A DNA stretch of 46,646 bases from Barnesiella sp. (GTDB lineage: Bacteria; Bacteroidota; Bacteroidia; Bacteroidales; Muribaculaceae): assembly GCA_014800945.1 (NCBI GenBank), contig JAAVFD010000004.1:88867-135512 (forward strand), in the 5' to 3' direction. The position numbers and the translations under genes were made by a program. The notes beneath the pieces were generated by a model, which saw nothing but the letters and a program-made list of their open reading frames with translations, did no database searches and was not told the DNA's origin. Shown here piece by piece: positions 33,530 through 41,250 of this stretch. How positions within the stretch are numbered: the first letter of the stretch is position 1; each line of letters begins with the position of its first letter.

Positions 33530-35407
33530 ATGGAGAAAAGAAAGTTGAAAATTAGAGACTTGACTCTGCGTGACGGACAGCAGTCACTGTTTGCAACCCG
33601 TATGAATCAGCAGACTATTGACCGTCTGTTGCCTTTCTATGAAAACGCAGGTTATTATATAATGGAAGTGTGGGGCGGTGCTGTGCCCGACTCTGTAATG
33701 CGATATCTTGGCGAATCTCCCTGGGATCGTCTGCGCAAGTGCTCTGAGGCTATGAAAGGCAAATCGCTGCTGAGCGCTCTTTCCCGCGGTCGCAATCTGT
33801 TTGGTTACGTGCCTTATCCTGACAGCGTGCTTGAGGGATTCTACAAAGAGGCTATTGCTAACGGACTCAATGTGATGAGAATATTTGACGCACTCAATGA
33901 TATTGACAATGTGCGCGAGAGTATCAAAATGATTAATAACCTTGGCGGTATTGCTGACGGTGCGGTTTGCTACACAGTGGATCCTAAGGATGAGAAGGTT
34001 CAGTCTCAAGGATTTATGGGTAAGCTTAAGGCTATGTTCGGCAAATCAGCTGCTCCGGAAAAGATTTTCACAGATGAGTACTTTGTAGAAAAGGCTAAGG
34101 AGATGGAAGCACTTGGTGCAAAAATTATCACACTTAAGGATATGGCGGGTCTCGTCAATCCCCTCCGTGCAGCATCAATCATCTCCGCTCTCAAGCGCGA
34201 ACTCTCTGTGCCTGTTGACTTCCATACACATTGCACTCCCGGATATGGACTTGCATCTTCGGTGATGGCGATGATTCACGGAGTTGACATTCTTGACACA
34301 AATATCTGGTGGTTTGGTGGCGGTTCTGCAGCACCGGCAATTGAGCTCATCTATATTTTTGCACAGCGCCTCGGCATAGAGGTAGATGTGAACATGGAAG
34401 CTGTTGGTGCTATCAGAAATGAACTTCTCAGTGCCCGCAAGGAACTTTCACAATTTGACCTTGTTAATGAGCTGCCGATTGAGTTTGATCCTCTAAAAGA
34501 CACTCTTCCCGAAGAAATTTCACGTCACTTTGACGAAGCTATCAAATGTGGAAAGGAGAATGATGAGGAAGGCATGCTTGAGCATTGTCATGCTATTGAG
34601 GCTTATTTCCGTTTCCCAAAACCCAACGAACTGGTTAAGAATGCTGAAGTTCCGGGCGGTATGTACTCAAACATGGTAGCCCAGCTAAAATCTCTTCAGG
34701 CAGATGATGTGCTTGATGAGGCAATGGCACTTATTCCCAAAGTGCGTCGCGATGCAGGTCTTGTACCTCTGGTAACACCCACAAGTCAGATTGTTGGCAG
34801 TCAGGCGGTATTCCTCGCTCTTGACCGTAAGAAAGGAAATCCTGACTACTCAAACACCTCAAATCAGTTTATGTCACTGATAAAAGGTGAGTATGGTAAG
34901 ACACCGGTTGCTATTGACCCGGCATTCCGTGAAAAAATCACCGGTGATCCTGTAGAGCACCCCTATGATGTAAGCCAGTACAAGAAGCCTGAAAACCCAG
35001 TTCTTGAGGAATTTGGCGGAGTTAAACTGGCAGCTAATAATGAGGAATATCTTCTTCTCGAACTCCTCCCCGCGGTTGCAAACGGATTCCTGCGCAATAA
35101 GCGAGCTGCTGAATTTGCTGCCAAGCAGGCAGAAGAAGCGAAAAATGCACCTGTAGAGGAAGTGATAGAAGAAAAGATGGAACCCATAACCGGAGAAGTA
35201 CTTTCAGGACCTATGCCCGGCACAATCCTTGAAATATGTGTTAAACCGGGTGATTCTGTCAAGAAAGGTGACAAACTTCTTGTGTATGAATCCATGAAGA
35301 TGGAAAATGATGTAGAGGCAGAACATGATGCTGTTGTAAAGCGCATCTTTGTAAAGCCCGGTGACCGTTTTGCAGGCGAAGCGCCCCTAATTGAATTCCA
35401 GGACTAA
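33530..35407 (+). CDS. oadA: Oxaloacetate decarboxylase / pyruvate carboxylase subunit B, biotin-containing
   Basis: 625 residues with a GAGAGAG ribosome-binding sequence 3 bases before the ATG. The HMGL-like TIM barrel has RDLTLRDGQQSLFATR at residues 7-22 and the conserved FHTHCTPGYG, LKDMAGL and GAVPDSVMRYL blocks. The conserved carboxylase domain (PYCOA-type) follows. The biotinyl domain at ~550-625 carries the biotinylated lysine in ESMKMEND (K590) with PMPGTI upstream. In the family, the protein carboxylates or decarboxylates oxaloacetate/pyruvate with biotin, often as part of a sodium-pumping decarboxylase. No beta/gamma subunits are in the window, so the exact reaction is uncertain. 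Confidence 0.9.
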   Translation: MEKRKLKIRDLTLRDGQQSLFATRMNQQTIDRLLPFYENAGYYIMEVWGGAVPDSVMRYLGESPWDRLRKCSEAMKGKSLLSALSRGRNLFGYVPYPDSVLEGFYKEAIANGLNVMRIFDALNDIDNVRESIKMINNLGGIADGAVCYTVDPKDEKVQSQGFMGKLKAMFGKSAAPEKIFTDEYFVEKAKEMEALGAKIITLKDMAGLVNPLRAASIISALKRELSVPVDFHTHCTPGYGLASSVMAMIHGVDILDTNIWWFGGGSAAPAIELIYIFAQRLGIEVDVNMEAVGAIRNELLSARKELSQFDLVNELPIEFDPLKDTLPEEISRHFDEAIKCGKENDEEGMLEHCHAIEAYFRFPKPNELVKNAEVPGGMYSNMVAQLKSLQADDVLDEAMALIPKVRRDAGLVPLVTPTSQIVGSQAVFLALDRKKGNPDYSNTSNQFMSLIKGEYGKTPVAIDPAFREKITGDPVEHPYDVSQYKKPENPVLEEFGGVKLAANNEEYLLLELLPAVANGFLRNKRAAEFAAKQAEEAKNAPVEEVIEEKMEPITGEVLSGPMPGTILEICVKPGDSVKKGDKLLVYESMKMENDVEAEHDAVVKRIFVKPGDRFAGEAPLIEFQD

Positions 35408-35422
35408 AAGTTACATATAATC

Positions 35423-35459
35423 AAAAAATAAGCAGCACCCATCGTGCTGCTTATTTTTT
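35423..35459. terminator. Bidirectional-looking terminator after oadA
   Basis: A perfect 16-bp inverted repeat: AAAAAATAAGCAGCAC (35423-35438), loop CCATC, GTGCTGCTTATTTTTT (35444-35459). A-rich before and T-rich after, so it can act in either direction. Confidence 0.9.
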
Positions 35460-35502
35460 GCCAATTTACTATCTGTTAATCTTACTCCTTAAAAATTGAT
35501 GA

Positions 35503-36177
35503 ATGGATAAGGATATTTCCCTCTATGATGCCGCTCGTTGGATAGCTTCAATGGCAGCTGCAGATGGAGTAGTGTCTCCAAATGAGCGTAAAATTCTCAG
35601 AAAGTTTGCAGAAACCTACGATTTCAACGTTTCTGCACTTTATCGAATGGCTTATGCGATAGCACATGATATAGAGATACCTGAAGTGGAGATTGTTAAA
35701 TATTCCGAGCAAAAGGGACGGCTGTTTGAAGAATTTGTTGTGTCACTATGCGCTGACAAAGACCGCTTTCAATTACTTGCTTGGCGTGGTGATAAGATAT
35801 CAGGTCAAACATATGCTCTGGAAAATCTTCTGCCCGACTTACATATACGTCATAAGCTGGATAATACAGAAGTAGAATATCTTATGGCGTGTAAATATCG
35901 CACATCTTGGAGTGAAGATGGAATAGATTTATCCGGACAGTTTACGCGCTATTATTTTGCAGCAAAGGAAAGAGGATCAGAGTTATTCATCGCACTTGGT
36001 GTTGGAGGTACGCCATCAAACCCCGAAGAACTCTTTATTATTCCCGGTCGGATGATTTCGCGTGACAAGAAAATCCATCGTGAACGCTATGTCAAATATC
36101 TATGCCCCAAAGACACGGAAGAATTCCACAGGTACATCCAGAGTTACTATCTCAGAGAAATTCTTAAATATGATTGA
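35503..36177 (+). CDS. TerB-like protein with nuclease-fold C-terminal domain
   Basis: 224 residues. Residues ~1-55 (DAARWIASMAAADGVVSPNERKIL) match the TerB/DnaJ-associated helical domain: acidic A-D-G with a following S-x-x-E. From ~residue 70 a PD-(D/E)xK-like nuclease fold is suggested by RLFEEFVVSLC, FQLLAWRGDK, NLLPDLHIRHKL and EYLMACKYR. In homologous nucleases the last motif is normally E-C-K-Y-R; here the glutamate is replaced by Ala, so cleavage activity is doubtful. The gene stands alone between a strong terminator and ssb. Function unknown. Confidence 0.68.
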   Translation: MDKDISLYDAARWIASMAAADGVVSPNERKILRKFAETYDFNVSALYRMAYAIAHDIEIPEVEIVKYSEQKGRLFEEFVVSLCADKDRFQLLAWRGDKISGQTYALENLLPDLHIRHKLDNTEVEYLMACKYRTSWSEDGIDLSGQFTRYYFAAKERGSELFIALGVGGTPSNPEELFIIPGRMISRDKKIHRERYVKYLCPKDTEEFHRYIQSYYLREILKYD

Positions 36178-36242
36178 CTGGGGTTATAGTAACTGCTTTC
36201 ATTTTCTTGGTTTCGTTTAATGCAAAGTTAACTGATTTTGAC

Positions 36243-36250
36243 TATCTTTG
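36243..36250 (+). promoter_or_regulatory. -7 box of ssb
   Basis: TATCTTTG is a full match to TAnnTTTG, 20 bases before the ATG at 36271. No clear -33 TTTG. Confidence 0.65.
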
Positions 36251-36270
36251 AGCGGAATTAAGTAATATGT

Positions 36271-36618
36271 ATGAGTGTCAATAAAGTAATATTGGTAGGT
36301 AATGTTGGGCGCGAACCGTCAATAAGGTATGTAGAGACGCGTCCTGTTGCCGAAATTTCTCTCGCAACTACTGAACGGGCTTACACTAACGCTGCAGGTA
36401 ATAAGGTGGATGAGCGCACGGAATGGCATCGTCTAATAATGTGGGATAGTGCCGCTGAAACGGCTGAAAAATATATTACAAAAGGGACCAAACTATATGT
36501 TGAAGGCAAACTGAGAACGCGAAACTGGACTGATCGAACCGGTATAAGTCACCGTGTAACAGAGGTGTATGTGGACTCTTTTGACATCTTGTCGCGACCA
36601 ACAGGAGGTAATCAATAA
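36271..36618 (+). CDS. ssb: Single-stranded DNA-binding protein, short form
   Basis: 115 residues covering just the OB fold: MSVNKVILVGNVGREPSIRY, then VAEISLATTERAYT, RTEWHRLIMWDSAAETAEKYI and KGTKLYVEGKLRTRNW. It binds single-stranded DNA during replication and repair. It ends DILSRPTGGNQ without the flexible linker and acidic D-D-x-P-F-type tip that recruits partner proteins in most bacterial SSBs. It is 15 bases from the OPT transporter. Probably an accessory SSB, unless a full-length one exists elsewhere in the genome. Confidence 0.88.
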   Translation: MSVNKVILVGNVGREPSIRYVETRPVAEISLATTERAYTNAAGNKVDERTEWHRLIMWDSAAETAEKYITKGTKLYVEGKLRTRNWTDRTGISHRVTEVYVDSFDILSRPTGGNQ

Positions 36619-36633
36619 TAAACCAATTATATT

Positions 36634-38637
36634 ATGTCTGAAATTAATGAAAAAGTCGCTCGTGAGAATGAAGCGATTTATATGGATGCAGATCCGGTTC
36701 AGTTGCCGGAGAATGCGTTCCGTGAGCTTGGCGCGGACGAGCATTATCGCCCGATAATGCATCCGGCTCACGAGTATGCAGAAGTGACTCCTTACTCGGT
36801 AATAACGGGGCTTATACTCGCGGTGATTTTCAGTGCGGCTGCCGCATATCTGGGTCTGCGGGTAGGGCAGGTGTTTGAAGCCGCAATTCCAATAGCCATT
36901 ATAGCCGTTGGACTATCGGGTGCTTTGAAGAAAAAAGATCCGCTTGGTCAGAATGTTATCATCCAGTCAATCGGTGCTTGTTCAGGAGTGATTGTTGCCG
37001 GTGCTATTTTCACTCTGCCGGCACTGTTTATTCTTCAGGCTACTTACAGCGATATTACTGTAAATTTCCTTGAGATTTTCTTGAGCTCTCTATTTGGTGG
37101 TGTATTGGGTATCTTGTTTTTCATTCCTTTCCGTAAATATTTCGTTAAGGATATGCACGGTAAATATCCGTTCCCGGAGGCTACTGCTACCACTCAGGTG
37201 CTTGTGAGTGCTCAGACAAAAGGTGCGGAAGACAGTGGTCAGGCTAAAATACTTGTCATAGCATCACTTGTAGGTGGTATTTATGACTATGTGGTCGCCA
37301 CCTTCGGTGTATGGGCTGAAACTGTAACCTCTGCTGTTACCGGATGGGGAGCTGCTCTTGCCGAGAAAACCAAACTGGTTTTCAGCTGCAACACCGGAGC
37401 TGCTTTGCTTGGCTTGGGCTATATCGTAGGCTTGAAATATGCTTTTGTAATTTTCGCCGGTTCAGCTTTTGTGTGGTGGGTAATTATTCCGCTTATAGGT
37501 ACTTACGGTGCTACTGATATAGCCGCAATGAGCCCAGATGCGCTTTTCTCGAATTACGCACGTCTCATCGGTATCGGTGGTATTGCTATGGCCGGTATCA
37601 TTGGCATTGTAAAATCATGGGGAATTATCATGCAGGCGGCAGGATTGGCGGCCCGTGAAATTAAAGGCTCAACAAAGGGCACAGCAGCCACAATCCGTTG
37701 GCAACGTGACATATCCATGAAGCATATTGTATTTTTTATGGTTATTGCACTTATAGCTGTGCTTGTTTTCTTCTGGATTGGAGTTCTTAATAATTTCTGG
37801 CAAGCTCTGGTTGCATGGGTTGTTGTTACAGCAATATCATTCCTTTTCACAACTGTTGCGGCTAATGCTATAGCTATTGTAGGCTCAAACCCGGTTAGTG
37901 GCATGACTCTTATGACACTAATTATTGCCAGCGCAATATTCGTTGCAATAGGTATAAGCGGCACTTCCGGCATTGTAGCCTCCATGGTTATCGGTGGTGT
38001 TGTTTGCACAGCACTGTCAATGGCCGGAGGATTTGTAACAGATCTCAAAATCGGCTATTGGCTCGGTTCAACTCCACGCAAGCAGGAGAGCTGGAAATTT
38101 GTGGGCACTCTGGTGTCTGCTGCAACAGTTGGTGGTGTTATTCTTCTTCTCAATAAGGTATATGGTTTCACCGGTCCGGACGCCCTTGTGGCACCACAGG
38201 CAAATGCAATGGCTAAGGTTATCGAGCCTATTATGATGGGCGGAGACACTCCCTGGATTCTTTATATGACCGGAGCTATTCTTGCTCTGCTTCTCAACTG
38301 GCTTGGAGTGCCGGCTCTTGCTTTTTGCCTGGGTATGTTTATTCCAATGCAACTTAACACTCCGATGCTTGTGGGAGGAGCTATTGCGTGGTATGTATCA
38401 ACCCGTTCTAAAGATAAGGCTGTGAATGATGCCCGTCGTGACCGCGGCACTCTGATTGCTTCCGGTCTTATTGCAGGCGGTGCCTTATTCGGTGTGTTTG
38501 CCGCTCTTACACGCTTTGCCGGATTTGAGTATCAGAGCACAATGGACGTGATTACAAATCAATGGCTTGGCGTGATTGCTTATGCTGCAATTATAGTTTA
38601 TCTCGCTATTCAGAGCCTTAATGCTAAGAAAGGCTGA
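36634..38637 (+). CDS. OPT family oligopeptide transporter
   Basis: 667 residues of a polytopic inner-membrane protein with about 14-16 hydrophobic helices. The conserved OPT features are visible: an N-terminal hydrophilic segment ~40 residues long (EHYRPIMHPAHEYAEVTPYS), then VITGLILAVIFSAAAAYLGL, PFPEATATTQVL, the central SNPVSGMTLMTLIIA motif and the C-terminal AFCLGMFIPMQLNTP. The family imports peptides or metal chelates driven by protons. The substrate is not visible. It overlaps the MATE gene by 17 bases. Confidence 0.93.
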   Translation: MSEINEKVARENEAIYMDADPVQLPENAFRELGADEHYRPIMHPAHEYAEVTPYSVITGLILAVIFSAAAAYLGLRVGQVFEAAIPIAIIAVGLSGALKKKDPLGQNVIIQSIGACSGVIVAGAIFTLPALFILQATYSDITVNFLEIFLSSLFGGVLGILFFIPFRKYFVKDMHGKYPFPEATATTQVLVSAQTKGAEDSGQAKILVIASLVGGIYDYVVATFGVWAETVTSAVTGWGAALAEKTKLVFSCNTGAALLGLGYIVGLKYAFVIFAGSAFVWWVIIPLIGTYGATDIAAMSPDALFSNYARLIGIGGIAMAGIIGIVKSWGIIMQAAGLAAREIKGSTKGTAATIRWQRDISMKHIVFFMVIALIAVLVFFWIGVLNNFWQALVAWVVVTAISFLFTTVAANAIAIVGSNPVSGMTLMTLIIASAIFVAIGISGTSGIVASMVIGGVVCTALSMAGGFVTDLKIGYWLGSTPRKQESWKFVGTLVSAATVGGVILLLNKVYGFTGPDALVAPQANAMAKVIEPIMMGGDTPWILYMTGAILALLLNWLGVPALAFCLGMFIPMQLNTPMLVGGAIAWYVSTRSKDKAVNDARRDRGTLIASGLIAGGALFGVFAALTRFAGFEYQSTMDVITNQWLGVIAYAAIIVYLAIQSLNAKKG

Positions 38638-39967
38638 TAAAGCTAATGCAAAAATATCGCGCAAAGCTGTTTGCGGTGCGATTCTATCATTGTCAGTACC
38701 GGCAATTGTAACGAATGTTACAGTGCCGGTACTTGGCATTACTGATGTGGCTATTGCCGGACATCTCGGAAGCACAGTGTTTATAGCAGCTATAGCAATA
38801 GGCACGAATATGTTCAACATGCTTTACTGGATGTTTAACTTTCTTCGGATGGGATCAAGCGGACTCACCGCTCAAGCTTTTGGAGCAGGTGACAAAACGG
38901 CATCAACTCTTGTGCTGAGCCGTGCCTTGATTATAGCTGTTGCATCGGGGGCGCTTATGATACTGTTCAGATACCCGTTATGTGACATGATTCTTGCTTC
39001 TATGGATGTGACAGGTGAAACGAGAACTGTAGCCCAAACTTATTTTTTGATAAGAATTTGGGCAGCGCCCGCTACTCTAAGCATTTTTGCATTCACAGGA
39101 TGGTATGTCGGTATGCAGAATTCAAGAATAACTATGTGGGTATCTTTGCTGATAAATGTGCTTAATATTGCTGGAAGTCTGGCATTAGTATTCTTCGCCG
39201 GAATGAATATTGATGCACTTGCTTACGGAACGGTAATGGCTCAGTGGGGAGGATTGATTGCTGCTATGACTGTTTGTATAAAGAAATACAAACTGAATAT
39301 TCCAAATATTAGCGATGTATTTAAGTGGAGCGAACTGAAGCGGTTCTTTTCTATCAATATTGATATTTTTCTGCGGACACTGTGTCTGGTAGCTGTTACG
39401 TTATGGTTCACACGCATAGGTGCAACTCAAGGAGATACCATGTTGGCTGTCAATGCTCTAATAATGCAATTATTTACCGTCTTCTCATTTTTTATGGACG
39501 GCTTTGCCTTTGCGGGCGAAGGATTAAGCGGTAAATATAAAGGAGCGGGTGATATGATATGCTTTCATCAAACCGTTAAATATCTGCTACTCTTCGGGGT
39601 TGCGATATCATTGATATTTACGGTTCTATACGCTTTTTGTGGAGAGTTGTTTCTCGGATTTCTCACCGATGATATATCTGTGGCAATAGCGTCACGAGAT
39701 TATATTTATTGGGCTGCGACTATACCGTTTGCCGGATTTTTAGCATTTACTTGGGATGGTATATTTATTGGGACTACAGAAACCCGGTCAATGCTTGTAT
39801 CAATGGCAGGTGCTATGGTAGTTTTTTTCGGAGTCTTTTATCTGTCATTCGGTACTTTAGGCAATCACGGGTTATGGCTTGCCTTCATCCTTTATCTTAT
39901 AGTGCGAGGTGTAACCCTCTGGATTTTCTCCCGCCGCTTCAACCGAGCCTCCTACTTTAGTCATTAG
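38621..39967 (+). CDS. MATE family efflux transporter (DinF-like)
   Basis: 448 residues with twelve predicted helices in two six-helix halves. The MATE signature lies in SLSVPAIVTNVTVPVLGITDVAIAGHLG-like text at residues ~22-50, of which the conserved core is VTVPVLGITDVAIAGHLG. Helix 7 begins with SINIDIFLRTLCLV and is followed by MDGFAFAGEGLSG in helix 8. It exports cationic drugs or dyes in exchange for Na+ or H+. The start overlaps the OPT gene, which suggests joint translation. It is followed by the phage-derived patch at 39968-41379. Confidence 0.92.
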   Translation: MLRKADKANAKISRKAVCGAILSLSVPAIVTNVTVPVLGITDVAIAGHLGSTVFIAAIAIGTNMFNMLYWMFNFLRMGSSGLTAQAFGAGDKTASTLVLSRALIIAVASGALMILFRYPLCDMILASMDVTGETRTVAQTYFLIRIWAAPATLSIFAFTGWYVGMQNSRITMWVSLLINVLNIAGSLALVFFAGMNIDALAYGTVMAQWGGLIAAMTVCIKKYKLNIPNISDVFKWSELKRFFSINIDIFLRTLCLVAVTLWFTRIGATQGDTMLAVNALIMQLFTVFSFFMDGFAFAGEGLSGKYKGAGDMICFHQTVKYLLLFGVAISLIFTVLYAFCGELFLGFLTDDISVAIASRDYIYWAATIPFAGFLAFTWDGIFIGTTETRSMLVSMAGAMVVFFGVFYLSFGTLGNHGLWLAFILYLIVRGVTLWIFSRRFNRASYFSH

Positions 39968-39972
39968 ATCGC

Positions 39973-40003
39973 CAAATTGTTAATTCAAACATCAAACAAT
40001 TTG
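39973..40003. repeat. 9-bp inverted repeat before the ASCH gene
   Basis: CAAATTGTT (39973-39981) and AACAATTTG (39995-40003) are perfect arms around a 13-base loop, ending 2 bases before the ATG at 40006. It could be an operator, a terminator of the MATE gene without a T-run, or a translational block. Confidence 0.5.
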
Positions 40004-40005
40004 AT

Positions 40006-40380
40006 ATGAATATTTTAACATTATCTCTGAAACGAAAATATTTCGATGAAATACTTGCCGGCACAAAGACTCACGAATATCGTGAAGTCCGTCCGTCAAA
40101 TACCAAGAAATACGTTCATTTGCTTTGTGAGGGTAAATTCTACGAAGATGATGATACCGCATTTGATGATGTTTCATCTGATTCACCGGTTGAAGTAGTG
40201 GCGAAGAAATATGACGCAATCAAGTTCTATACCGGAGCATATTCAGGTAAACGCCCCTATATGCTGGTTGAGGTGAAAGATGCAGAAGCTATCATTATGA
40301 CAGATCAGAATGGTGATGATTTATATCTACAAGATGGAAACGGTGAAGAGTATCTTGCTGTAACCGTAGATTACAGTTAG
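40006..40380 (+). CDS. ASCH-domain protein, frameshifted near its end
   Basis: 124 residues. The ASCH fold (a PUA-like RNA-binding domain) is shown by MNILTLSLKRKYFDEILAGTKTHEYRE, its start, and AIKFYTGAYSGKRPYMLVEVKDAEA in the middle. Such genes are common in Bacteroidales phages. The frame stops at TAG 40378-40380. One frame over, the bases continue as GEVLEVNENPE and a stop at 40413-40415. Inserting one T before the stop would give DYSLGEVLEVNENPE, the usual end of these proteins. A single-base deletion therefore probably removed about twelve terminal residues. The core may still fold. Confidence 0.72.
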   Translation: MNILTLSLKRKYFDEILAGTKTHEYREVRPSNTKKYVHLLCEGKFYEDDDTAFDDVSSDSPVEVVAKKYDAIKFYTGAYSGKRPYMLVEVKDAEAIIMTDQNGDDLYLQDGNGEEYLAVTVDYS

Positions 40381-40393
40381 GTGAAGTTCTTGA

Positions 40394-40645
40394 AGTCAAC
40401 GAAAATCCCGAGTAATACCGGAAGTTGTGAGAGCTTTGAATAACCCGAAACATATCTATCAGGATATAAGTGGTAAGAACTTAAAGAAAGGGAACTTGAT
40501 TTAAGTGGACACGCTTAGGCATCCCGATTACAAGGGGAAGGTCATAAAGGCAGTGGTTCATGCTGGCTTTACTCAACGTGGTGAAGTATTTCACAAAGTT
40601 AAGTCATTTGAGATAGTTAAAAGGGAGGATATGAAAGGGCGGTAG
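40394..40645 (+). pseudogene. Broken nuclease-like (MuF/PBECR-type?) C-terminal fragment
   Basis: One frame reads VIPEVVRALNNPKHIYQD, then a TAA at 40502-40504, and then continues in the same frame with VDTLRHPDYKGKVIKAVVHA, later VKSFEIVKREDMKGR, to a TAG at 40643-40645. It has no start codon. The shape (a short P-x-H-I-Y segment, a D-Y segment, paired beta strands, K-S-F) recalls the small nuclease domains at the C-terminus of phage head-morphogenesis proteins; this is a guess. The in-frame stop marks it as decayed. Confidence 0.5.
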
Positions 40646-40713
40646 TATGTGAAAATTAAATAGCTTTCAAGTAATGAACGCCGCAAGACTGTCAAAACTC
40701 AAAAGCTATTTCA

Positions 40714-40797
40714 AATCGGGCAAGAAGGGACTCGAACCCTTGATATGCTGCCTTGCGGAAACCTCGCTACCATACCTGCGACCATCAGTACCCGATT
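40714..40797 (-). ncRNA. tRNA-like structured RNA candidate
   Basis: 84 bases on the minus strand. A 9-bp closing stem joins AATCGGGTA (40797-40789) to TGCCCGATT (40722-40714) with one U.G. A perfect T-arm AAGGG-TTCGAGT-CCCTT (40741-40725) sits against it with two extra bases between the helices. Inside, TCGC/GCGA and TGAT/ATCA can pair, but no normal D-arm or anticodon arm forms, so it is not a standard tRNA. It begins where the -7 box at 40805-40812 would start transcription. It may be a tRNA mimic, a degraded tRNA or an attachment site derived from a tRNA. Confidence 0.5.
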
Positions 40798-40804
40798 GCC
40801 TTTG

Positions 40805-40812
40805 CAAAGCTA
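40805..40812 (-). promoter_or_regulatory. -7 box reading into the tRNA-like RNA
   Basis: The minus strand reads TAGCTTTG, a TAnnTTTG match, with its end about 8 bases from the 5' end of the 9-bp stem at 40797. It points away from the gene at 40860. Confidence 0.55.
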
Positions 40813-40886
40813 ACAAATAAAACTGAAACAACGATTGAACGGATGTAAAATTTAACATTATGACTGAGAGTCAGGACAAATCTAAA
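40805..40886 (+). repeat. Direct repeat A: promoter plus gene start
   Basis: Related to 41170-41250. Over 40830-40886 versus 41194-41250, 49 of 57 bases agree. It includes a minus-strand -7 box, the text GTAAAATTTAACATTATG and the first nine codons of the downstream gene. Confidence 0.75.
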
Positions 40887-41126
40887 AGAGAGGATTTGCT
40901 ACGTCTGCCTGAATTGCTGGTTTCATCAACATATGTCGGTAGCAGTGGATTGTCAAAATCGCGAAAGGATAGAATCACCGACTTTCATTATTTCAGGGCG
41001 AGATTACACGGCAATCACATGTTTCTTAATGTAGCGGAAGCAAGGACTCCCAGTGGCAAGGTAAAAAGGCGTTATCTCTACTCATTAACTGACAAAAAAA
41101 TGAAACCACTTGAGCGACCCAGTTAG
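40860..41126 (+). CDS. Small phage-type protein, nuclease-domain-like
   Basis: 88 residues. The first nine residues MTESQDKSK resemble the start MAEGQKKSK of the truncated gene at 41224, with a shared upstream region, so this is a hybrid: a terminase-like start joined to another protein's tail. The tail FHYFRARLHGNHMFLNVAEA and RRYLYSLTDKKMK resembles the phage-associated nuclease-type or LPD-like domains that end MuF proteins. It is intact as an open frame but probably a recombination product. The function is unknown. Confidence 0.5.
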   Translation: MTESQDKSKREDLLRLPELLVSSTYVGSSGLSKSRKDRITDFHYFRARLHGNHMFLNVAEARTPSGKVKRRYLYSLTDKKMKPLERPS

Positions 41127-41165
41127 GTTATACACCAGGCGGGACACAGCCTCAAGCGGTTTTCA
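41094..41165 (-). ncRNA. Candidate small RNA with own promoter and terminator-like end
   Basis: The minus strand gives about 72 bases from 41165 to 41094. An outer stem joins AACCGCTTGAG near the 5' end (plus 41151-41161) to CTCAAGTGGTT near the 3' end (plus 41104-41114) with one G.U. It is followed at once by TTTTTTT (plus 41094-41100). The -7 box at 41170-41177 would start transcription at about 41164. On the plus strand the same repeat could instead terminate the gene at 40860, whose stop lies within the loop. Confidence 0.4.
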
Positions 41166-41169
41166 TATA

Positions 41170-41177
41170 CAAAGATA
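41170..41177 (-). promoter_or_regulatory. -7 box reading into the second small RNA candidate
   Basis: The minus strand reads TATCTTTG. It sits in the same position relative to the following gene start as the box at 40805-40812 (about 55 bases from ATG). Confidence 0.5.
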
Positions 41178-41250
41178 CAAATAAATTTGATATAACGATT
41201 GAGCGGACGTAAAATTTAACATTATGGCAGAGGGTCAGAAGAAATCCAAA
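41170..41250 (+). repeat. Direct repeat B: promoter plus gene start
   Basis: Second copy of the module at 40805-40886, ending with the first nine codons (MAEGQKKSK) of the truncated terminase-like gene. Confidence 0.75.

Noticed and set aside
40714-40797. Calling this a normal tRNA gene
   Set aside because: The T-arm and an outer stem are there, but no D-arm or anticodon arm with a 7-base loop can be folded, and the stems have two unpaired bases between them.
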